From Halovenus sp. (GTDB lineage Archaea > Halobacteriota > Halobacteria > Halobacteriales > Haloarculaceae), in contig PUMG01000207.1 in the NCBI GenBank assembly GCA_003551265.1, forward strand, positions 1 to 17,511: 17,511 nucleotides of DNA, given 5' to 3'. The notes under the pieces were generated by a model, which searched no databases, was not told where the DNA came from, and was given only the letters and a program-made list of their open reading frames with translations. Positions 12,750 through 17,511 of the stretch are shown piece after piece (position 1 is the stretch's first letter; each line of letters starts with the position of its first letter). The translations under genes and the position numbers were made by a program.

Positions 12750-13163
12750 TTAGGTGTCGTCGTCACACGGCCAGGCCAGCGATTCGACGTGGAGAGACCC
12801 ACTGAGATAGAAGTTCAGGTACAAACACTCTTCGTCGGGAGTGACGAGGTCGCTGGTATCTGTGTGGCTCTCGTGGCCGTCGACTTCGACTGTCACCTCG
12901 TACTCGCCCGGTCCCGAGACTGGCTCTTCGTAGAGGATGACGCCCTCAGTCGGGTCGGCCACGAGTTCTTCACTTGCTTCGAACACTGTCTCGCCGCTCT
13001 CTTCGATTCGGATATCGAACTCGGAGGGGCTGTCGTGGCGGTGATTCTCGACTTCCAGAAACGCTATCTGTGGGTCGGGCTCTGTCTCTTGGGTATCGAG
13101 ACAGCCCGAGAACACCGCTGTTACCATCGAAGCAATGGCTGTCATATACGTCCGTCTGTCCAT
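12750..13163 (-). CDS. Small secreted lipoprotein of unknown function
   Basis: A 137-residue protein with an archaeal lipoprotein signal: MDRRTYMTAIASMVTAVFSGCLD, with an RR near the N-terminus (Tat-like) and the lipobox VFSGC at residues 16-20, so C20 would be lipid-modified. The mature part looks like a small immunoglobulin-like beta domain (IAFLEVENHRHDSPSEFDIR, GEYEVTVEVDGHESHT), often seen in haloarchaeal cell-surface proteins; no named family is recognised. The ATG at 13163 is chosen because the signal peptide begins there; the frame extends upstream to 13265 with non-signal-like residues. A TATA-like TTATTCT (13202-13196) is about 36 bases upstream. The stop codon begins directly at the edge of the transposon-end relic. 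It converges with the adhesin gene; a shared role is speculative. Confidence 0.8.
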   Translation of the reverse strand: MDRRTYMTAIASMVTAVFSGCLDTQETEPDPQIAFLEVENHRHDSPSEFDIRIEESGETVFEASEELVADPTEGVILYEEPVSGPGEYEVTVEVDGHESHTDTSDLVTPDEECLYLNFYLSGSLHVESLAWPCDDDT

Positions 13164-13287
13164 TGGAAGGGTCCATCCGAGATTGCTGGCTCGAGAGAAT
13201 AACTGTTCTGATACACACGAACGTCGGTACAGCGGAACAACCAGGGCTGCGCAACGGTGTTTCATATCCGGCTATATTGGGTTGAGG

Positions 13288-14844
13288 TCAGCCGAGCAAC
13301 ATTTCGCCGGTCATCTGGTCGGGCTGTGAAATGGAGAGCAGTTCCAACACCGTTGGTGCGATATCTGCGAGTGTGCCGCCATCCCTGACAGTACGACCTC
13401 CGTCGTTGTCGTCGGGTGAGAGGTAGACGAACGGAACCGGGTTGGTGGTGTGTGCCGTGTGAGGCGCTTCTGAGGTCCCCATGTCCTCAGCGTTCCCGTG
13501 GTCTGCGGTGACGATGACGTGTGCACCTGCTGCCTGCATCGCTCGCCTCAGCCGGGCCAGTTGCTCGTCGACGGCCTCGATGGCGCTCACTGCTGCGTCG
13601 AAGTCGCCTGTATGGCCGACCATGTCGGGGTTGGCGTAGTTGAGAACGACCACATCTGGGTCGTCGGTTTCGAGTATTTCGATTGCGCTGTCGGTCAACT
13701 CCGGCGCACTCATCGCTGGCTGCTGGTCGTAGGTCGGGACAGCGGGACTCGGGACAATCTCGCGGCGTTCGCCCTCGAAGGCCACCTCACGTCCACCGTT
13801 GAGGAAGTAGGTAACGTGGCCGTACTTCTCTGTCTCGGCGATTCTGAGCTGTGTGTGGCCGGTGTCGGCGAGCACCTCTCCGAGCGTGTTCCGGGGTCGA
13901 TTCGGTGGGAACGCAACGGGCAAGTCGAACGTCTCGTCGTATGCGGTCATGGTCACGAGATGAGTGTCGGGCGGGTCTGTCTCGAACGACCACACGGGTT
14001 CGATGTCTGCGAGCAGCCGTATCAACTGCCGTGCGCGGTCGGCCCGGAAGTTGACGAAGATGACGCTGTCACCATCTTCAAGGGCTGGTCTGCCAGCGAT
14101 GACCGTCGGTTCGACGAACTCGTCGGTTACGTCGCGGTCGTAGGATGCACCGACGGCCGCCACTGCCGAGGAGGCGGTGTGTGCTGCCTCGTGGTTGACA
14201 ATCGCGTCGTATGCCCGCTTCGTTCGTTCCCAGTTCTCGTCGCGGTCCATCGCGTAGTACCGGCCACACACTGTCGCCACGTGGCCCGTTCCGTATGTTT
14301 CAGTGATTCGTTCGAGTTCTCGAAGATACTCCAGCCCACCAGTGGGGGATGTATCTCGCCCGTCGGTGAAGGCGTGGGTGACTGCCTCGGTACCGCGTTC
14401 GGCGGCGAGTTCGACGAGCGCGTGCAGGTGTGACTGGTACGAGTGGACGCCGCCGTCGCTGACGAGACCAAGCAGATGAACTCGTCCACCCTGTTCACTC
14501 GCGTATTCAAACGCCGACTCGATGGCGGGATTTTTGGATAGCGCCGGGTCGGCCGGCTCCTCGAACGCGCTCTGGTCCCCGTGCCAGCGAGCAATCGCGT
14601 CGGTAATCCGGGCAGACGCCTGTGTGACCACGCGACCTGCCCCGATGTTGAGGTGGCCGACCTCGCTGTTTCCCATCTGTCCGTCCGGGAGACCAACGCG
14701 GCGGCCGTGGGTTTCGAGCGTTCCGAACGCGCCACGCTCGCGAACTTCGTCGAACGTTGGCGTGTCGGCCGCAGCGACCGCGTCACGAGCGTCCGGGTCC
14801 GGGTTCAGCCCCCAGCCGTCGAGAATCACGAGTCCGACTTCCAT
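13288..14844 (-). CDS. gpmI: 2,3-bisphosphoglycerate-independent phosphoglycerate mutase
   Basis: A 518-residue cofactor-independent phosphoglycerate mutase (alkaline phosphatase superfamily) that interconverts 3- and 2-phosphoglycerate in glycolysis and gluconeogenesis. It starts MEVGLVILDGWGLNPD, with the first metal-binding aspartate at D9. The phosphorylated serine is S60 in QMGNSEVGHLNIGAGR. Later blocks are HAFTDGRDTSP, VNFRADRARQ, NYANPDMVGHTGD, VTADHGNAEDM and HTTNPVPFVY, covering the metal-binding Asp/His residues. Length matches the bacterial-type (iPGM) form rather than the shorter archaeal apgM. The ATG at 14844 gives the exact family N-terminus. It is divergent from rps6e. Confidence 0.97.
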   Translation of the reverse strand: MEVGLVILDGWGLNPDPDARDAVAAADTPTFDEVRERGAFGTLETHGRRVGLPDGQMGNSEVGHLNIGAGRVVTQASARITDAIARWHGDQSAFEEPADPALSKNPAIESAFEYASEQGGRVHLLGLVSDGGVHSYQSHLHALVELAAERGTEAVTHAFTDGRDTSPTGGLEYLRELERITETYGTGHVATVCGRYYAMDRDENWERTKRAYDAIVNHEAAHTASSAVAAVGASYDRDVTDEFVEPTVIAGRPALEDGDSVIFVNFRADRARQLIRLLADIEPVWSFETDPPDTHLVTMTAYDETFDLPVAFPPNRPRNTLGEVLADTGHTQLRIAETEKYGHVTYFLNGGREVAFEGERREIVPSPAVPTYDQQPAMSAPELTDSAIEILETDDPDVVVLNYANPDMVGHTGDFDAAVSAIEAVDEQLARLRRAMQAAGAHVIVTADHGNAEDMGTSEAPHTAHTTNPVPFVYLSPDDNDGGRTVRDGGTLADIAPTVLELLSISQPDQMTGEMLLG

Positions 14845-14866
14845 GTACGAACGTCGGGGGGCGTCC

Positions 14867-14882
14867 CCTACTATCCTTTCGA
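14867..14882 (-). promoter_or_regulatory. Possible BRE/TATA element of gpmI
   Basis: On the minus strand CGAAAGGATAGTAGG (about 14881-14867) resembles a BRE followed by a weak TATA box, centred about 27 bases before the ATG. It would give a leaderless mRNA. Confidence 0.35.
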
Positions 14883-14944
14883 AAGAGAGAATCGCGGCGA
14901 GAACGGTTCAAAAGAGAGGCCGACGACGAGGACAGTTCGACGGG

Positions 14945-14952
14945 CTTTTGAT
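14945..14952 (+). promoter_or_regulatory. TATA-like promoter of rps6e
   Basis: CTTTTGAT at 14945-14952 is centred 27-28 bases before the rps6e ATG, the spacing expected for a leaderless haloarchaeal transcript. Confidence 0.5.
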
Positions 14953-14975
14953 TGCGGATTGATTTTGACACACAT

Positions 14976-15356
14976 ATGGCTGAATTCACAGTTGCCGTCG
15001 CCAACCCGGACGACGGAACGACTCACCAGGTCGAGGTATCGGATCAGGACGCAAACCGCTTCATCGGACGAGAGATCGGCGACGAAGTCGACGGCAGCGC
15101 CGTCGGCCTGGACGGCTACACGCTCGAAGTGACTGGCGGTTCGGACAACGCCGGACGGCCGATGCGCGGCGACGTTCCTGGCGCGAACCTGAAGGCGGTT
15201 CTGCTCACGGGAGGCACGGGCTACAAACCCCGACGCGACGGCGAGCGCAAGCGTATCACTGTCCGCGGCCGCGAAATCAGCAACAGCACGCGACAGATAA
15301 ACGCCCGCATCGTCGACACCGGCAACCAGCCAGTCGAAGAGCTTCTTGCCGAATAG
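14976..15356 (+). CDS. rps6e: 30S ribosomal protein S6e
   Basis: A 126-residue archaeal/eukaryotic ribosomal protein S6e. It starts [21 protein letters not shown] and carries the family core [35 protein letters not shown] and [20 protein letters not shown]. The ATG at 14976 is preferred to the in-frame ATG at 14952 because it matches the family start and sits at leaderless distance from a TATA-like block. S6e binds the small ribosomal subunit; the archaeal form lacks the long phosphorylated tail found in eukaryotes. Confidence 0.97.
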   Translation: MAEFTVAVANPDDGTTHQVEVSDQDANRFIGREIGDEVDGSAVGLDGYTLEVTGGSDNAGRPMRGDVPGANLKAVLLTGGTGYKPRRDGERKRITVRGREISNSTRQINARIVDTGNQPVEELLAE

Positions 15357-15456
15357 AGGCCCAGACGGTGGATAGAGACAGTGGACGCGGACCGTTCCAT
15401 CCGTGCTTCGATGAGCTGGGCCGGAACCAGGTGACGAACGCTTTACGAACGACCCT
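15357..15456. other. Intergenic region with long-range inverted repeat
   Basis: The 100 bases after rps6e hold GGCCCAG at 15358-15364 and its exact reverse complement CTGGGCC at 15416-15422, with ACGG/CCGT able to extend pairing internally. It could be a structured 3' UTR or processing site of rps6e mRNA, or chance. No terminator T-run is seen. Confidence 0.35.
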
Positions 15457-15897
15457 ATGACCGACCGCATTCCATCTGACCACACGACTGTCGACTCACA
15501 TCGAGTTCATCTCACGAGCGTCGGGCGAACGCGACGACTGCAGGTGGAACTTCCCGATGAACTCGACTGTGAACCCGGTGATGTTGTTTTTCTCTCCCTC
15601 GAAGGAGACGGCTCACACGCGATGGTCACAACAGGGCTCGGCGGCGAGACGACCGTCCAGGATGCCTATCCAACGCGCCAGCTCGCACGGGAACGAACGC
15701 GTGATAGCGAGAATCGTTTTCGAGCGTGGCTCGACGAACACGGACTCACTGCTGATGACCCGCTCGCGCTTGACGTGCTTCGGACGGGCTACGCCTACGG
15801 ACTGCGTCGGCCCGGTGAGCGAGTTATCTACTCGCCGCCGGAGCCGCCAGCCTCCACACTCGCCGACATTGCCCGAAATCTCGACAGCGAGTCCTGA
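15457..15897 (+). CDS. Conserved haloarchaeal hypothetical protein
   Basis: A 146-residue acidic cytoplasmic protein starting MTDRIPSDHTTVDSHRVHLTS, with no signal peptide or membrane segment. The N-terminal half looks like a small beta-barrel (RRLQVELPDELDCEPGDVVFLSLEGDGSHAMVTTGL), reminiscent of AbrB-like or OB-like folds. The C-terminal half (LALDVLRTGYAYGLRRPGERVIYSPPEPP) is characteristic. I believe this is a widespread haloarchaea-only family listed as a DUF (possibly DUF7112), but that label is from memory and unchecked. Its position after rps6e on the same strand hints at a link to translation, which is inference. Confidence 0.75.
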   Translation: MTDRIPSDHTTVDSHRVHLTSVGRTRRLQVELPDELDCEPGDVVFLSLEGDGSHAMVTTGLGGETTVQDAYPTRQLARERTRDSENRFRAWLDEHGLTADDPLALDVLRTGYAYGLRRPGERVIYSPPEPPASTLADIARNLDSES

Positions 15898-15906
15898 CAC
15901 GACCGT

Positions 15907-16479
15907 TCAATCCCGCCGCTCGAAGTCCCGACGCATCGCAATCTCGAACCAGGGACACAGCCGAAGCTGGCGGTACCACCGGGGATGGTGATAGAGACGT
16001 TCGTAGGGCACCCACATGACTCCGGCAACCTCACTCGGGTCAGGGTCGAGACGGGTGTCAGTGAGCGTCGCCTGCAAGACGGCGCACACCTCGTGCTCGA
16101 CGCCTTCGGTGTAGTAGTAGCGTTTGTACTCGAACTGGTCGGTCACCCGCAGGTCGTCGTACTGATCGGGCGTCACGCCGAGTTCCTCTTCGAGACGCTG
16201 GCGAGTCGCCTCGACCTGTGTCTGTCCCTGCTCGGGATGTGAGGCGACCGTTCCGTCCCAGTGGGTGTCCCAGAGGCGCTTTTCGGGGCTTCGCTGTGCC
16301 AGCAGAATGTGACCGCCCTGGTCGAACAGTAACGCGGTAAACGCCCGGTGACGGATTCCTTCTCCAGTGTGGGCGTCGAGTCGGTTGACCAGCCCCTGCT
16401 CGTTGTCGTCGGCGTCGACCGCGATTACGTCCTGTCGTGCGTTCTCGTGTTCCATGTCGTTCCCGTGGCTCGTACTCAT
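15907..16479 (-). CDS. idi: Isopentenyl-diphosphate isomerase type I-like Nudix protein lacking the catalytic cysteine
   Basis: A 190-residue protein of the type I IPP isomerase family, which interconverts isopentenyl and dimethylallyl diphosphate for isoprenoid lipid synthesis. The metal ligands known from the E. coli enzyme all seem present: H37 (AHTG), H44 (RHRAF), H81 (SHP) and the E128/E130 pair (VEHEVC). The Nudix helix is HPEQGQTQVEATRQRLEEELG. The E. coli catalytic cysteine lies in the segment WTNSVCGHP; here the segment reads WDGTVASHP, so the cysteine is alanine (A79, codon GCC at 16245-16243). It may therefore be an isomerase with altered chemistry, or a Nudix hydrolase derived from Idi. 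The ATG at 16479 is preceded by GAGAGGT (16492-16486), 6 bases away; an internal ATG at 16455 is a weaker choice. It lies downstream of the DUF2298 gene on the same strand. Confidence 0.88.
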   Translation of the reverse strand: MSTSHGNDMEHENARQDVIAVDADDNEQGLVNRLDAHTGEGIRHRAFTALLFDQGGHILLAQRSPEKRLWDTHWDGTVASHPEQGQTQVEATRQRLEEELGVTPDQYDDLRVTDQFEYKRYYYTEGVEHEVCAVLQATLTDTRLDPDPSEVAGVMWVPYERLYHHPRWYRQLRLCPWFEIAMRRDFERRD

Positions 16480-16485
16480 CAGTTT

Positions 16486-16492
16486 ACCTCTC
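16486..16492 (-). promoter_or_regulatory. Shine-Dalgarno site of the idi-like gene
   Basis: GAGAGGT, read on the minus strand, lies 6 bases before the ATG at 16479 and favours that start over the internal ATG at 16455. It suggests translation from a leadered, possibly polycistronic mRNA. Confidence 0.55.
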
Positions 16493-16580
16493 GGCGACCT
16501 GCCTCAAAGATGTCTCGATACCGTAGTCATCATCTCAAGCGTCCCTTTCGAACGGCTGTCTCGAACGTCCCTCTCGACGC

Positions 16581-17511
16581 TCAGAGGCGGTCGTGGTCGA
16601 CCTGATACATCGTGACGTCGTCCCACGACTCGGCAACCGTCACTGCATCGAGTTCGTCGACCGTAATCTCGAACTGTGCGTTCTCCTCGGCCGGACCAAC
16701 GTAGATGTACTCGACATCGTACGCTGCGAGCAGTGTCCGCTGGTCGTCGCGCTCACCGCCGTACATCGTCCAGACGTCGTCGACGCGTTCGTTGTACACC
16801 GCATCTCCCCGGTACTGCGCTTCGTGTGTCCACCCCGCGACGGTCGGAATGCCCGTGAGACTCGACGGGGCTGCCGAGCCATCTCCGTCCGCTGGAATCC
16901 AGTTGTATCCTGCGGGCGCACCAGTCAGAATCGTCGGTTGTCCGGAGTGTGACTCCAGCCAGCGAATCGCGGCGGCTTCCTCGGGATAGTGGACCTCGAC
17001 GAACGCCGTCGCATCGAGGGTCGTCCCGACCTCGTCGGTCGTTTCTGTGCCTGTACTCACGTGGTCTGTCAGCGCGAGTCCCGCGTACGGAACTGTCACA
17101 ACCACGAGAACAACCGCGAGAACCGTCCCCGTCTGTCGGAGTTGCCGTCGGTTGATGTCCTCGTTCGCGATGGCAGGCCAGCCGGATGTGAGACGCGCCA
17201 GCGCAACGGCGCTTGCAACTGCCCAGAACAGCCACACCTCGACGTACGGCTTGAAGATGACGTTGAACCGTTCGCCCTCCAGATTGACGAACTCGACGAC
17301 CAGGATGAGACCTGCGCCAGCGACGACCAGCATCGTCTCGAAGCCGACCGTGTCGTGGCGCAGGAGCCACCAGCCGACGAGAACCAGAACCAGCGCCAGC
17401 GCGACGACCGGAACCCCGACGAGCACGCCGAGTGTGACGACGAACCCGCCAGTGGCGAGTCCGAGCAGCGGGCGGACCCGGTCGTCAGTGGCCCAGACTG
17501 CCCGTGCGATG
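16581..17511 (-). CDS. C-terminal part of a DUF2298 (chlor_Arch_YYY) multi-pass membrane protein, cut by window edge
   Basis: The frame is open from the right edge of the window to the stop at 16581-16583, so about 309 residues of a longer protein are seen. The visible part has hydrophobic segments (LVGVPVVALALVLVLVGWWLL; TVLAVVLVVVTVPYAGLAL) around the block ERFNVIFKPYVEVWLFWAVA, which matches the R-x-N-x-x-F-K-x-Y pattern of DUF2298/YYY membrane proteins. The soluble C-terminal stretch includes EAAAIRWLESHSGQPTILTGAPAGYNW, AGWTHEAQYRG and YDVEYIYVGPAEE, reminiscent of the C-terminal parts of GT-C type glycosyltransferases. Full-length members are far larger. The GTG at 17426 is internal, not the start. 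The function is unproven, probably cell-surface glycan or membrane related. It lies 101 bases upstream of the idi-like gene on the same strand. Confidence 0.85.
   Translation of the reverse strand, partial: IARAVWATDDRVRPLLGLATGGFVVTLGVLVGVPVVALALVLVLVGWWLLRHDTVGFETMLVVAGAGLILVVEFVNLEGERFNVIFKPYVEVWLFWAVASAVALARLTSGWPAIANEDINRRQLRQTGTVLAVVLVVVTVPYAGLALTDHVSTGTETTDEVGTTLDATAFVEVHYPEEAAAIRWLESHSGQPTILTGAPAGYNWIPADGDGSAAPSSLTGIPTVAGWTHEAQYRGDAVYNERVDDVWTMYGGERDDQRTLLAAYDVEYIYVGPAEENAQFEITVDELDAVTVAESWDDVTMYQVDHDRL

Noticed and set aside
13498..14433. Plus-strand open frame of 311 codons
   Set aside because: It lies wholly antisense to gpmI, whose frame matches its family end to end; no domain is recognisable in the antisense translation.
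16480..16580. Possible small gene or RNA between the DUF2298 and idi-like genes
   Set aside because: No open frame with a start signal and no tRNA-like or stable hairpin structure was seen in these 101 bases apart from the idi ribosome binding site.

Overview
This window looks like chromosomal DNA of a halophilic archaeon (class Halobacteria). The proteins are strongly acidic and the DNA is GC-rich. The gene set is haloarchaeal: CetZ tubulin-like proteins, archaeal ribosomal proteins S24e, S27ae and S6e, permeases fused to universal stress domains, a Tat signal peptide and an archaeal-type lipobox. Several genes have a TATA-like element about 26-30 bases before the start codon, the pattern of leaderless haloarchaeal transcripts; a few have a clear GGAGG-type ribosome binding site instead. 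The exact genus cannot be told from the sequence alone.

Layout. Bases 1-2153 (minus strand) hold two CetZ-family genes separated by 3 bases; the downstream one runs off the left edge. Bases 2320-3447 (minus) encode a site-2 protease with two CBS domains. Bases 3578-5944 (minus) and 6335-8605 (plus) are divergent paralogous APC amino-acid permeases, each with two C-terminal UspA domains. Their 390-base shared control region contains a possible 29-codon leader ORF ending two bases before the plus-strand permease. Bases 8659-9090 encode S24e and S27ae, followed by an AbrB/PIN toxin-antitoxin-like pair (9184-9932) and a small conserved protein (10092-10280). The pseudouridine synthase gene truA (minus) overlaps that small gene tail to tail.

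Bases 11295-12680 encode the most unusual protein of the window: a Tat-exported protein with nine 15-residue YadA-head-like repeats and a C-terminal S74 endosialidase-type intramolecular chaperone, with the predicted Ser-Lys self-cleavage dyad intact. Immediately downstream lies a hairpin that looks like the right end (omega-RNA scaffold end) of an IS200/IS605 TnpB element, with no tnpB gene present. A small lipoprotein gene (minus) follows.

Bases 13288-17511 hold housekeeping genes: gpmI (glycolysis), rps6e, a conserved haloarchaeal hypothetical, an IPP isomerase-like Nudix protein whose catalytic cysteine is replaced by alanine, and the C-terminal part of a DUF2298/YYY-type membrane protein cut by the right edge. 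No rRNA, tRNA, CRISPR array or replication origin was recognised. The best leads for something new are the archaeal S74 adhesin, the tandem CetZ pair, the cysteine-less Idi, the orphan omega-RNA end and the leader ORF.
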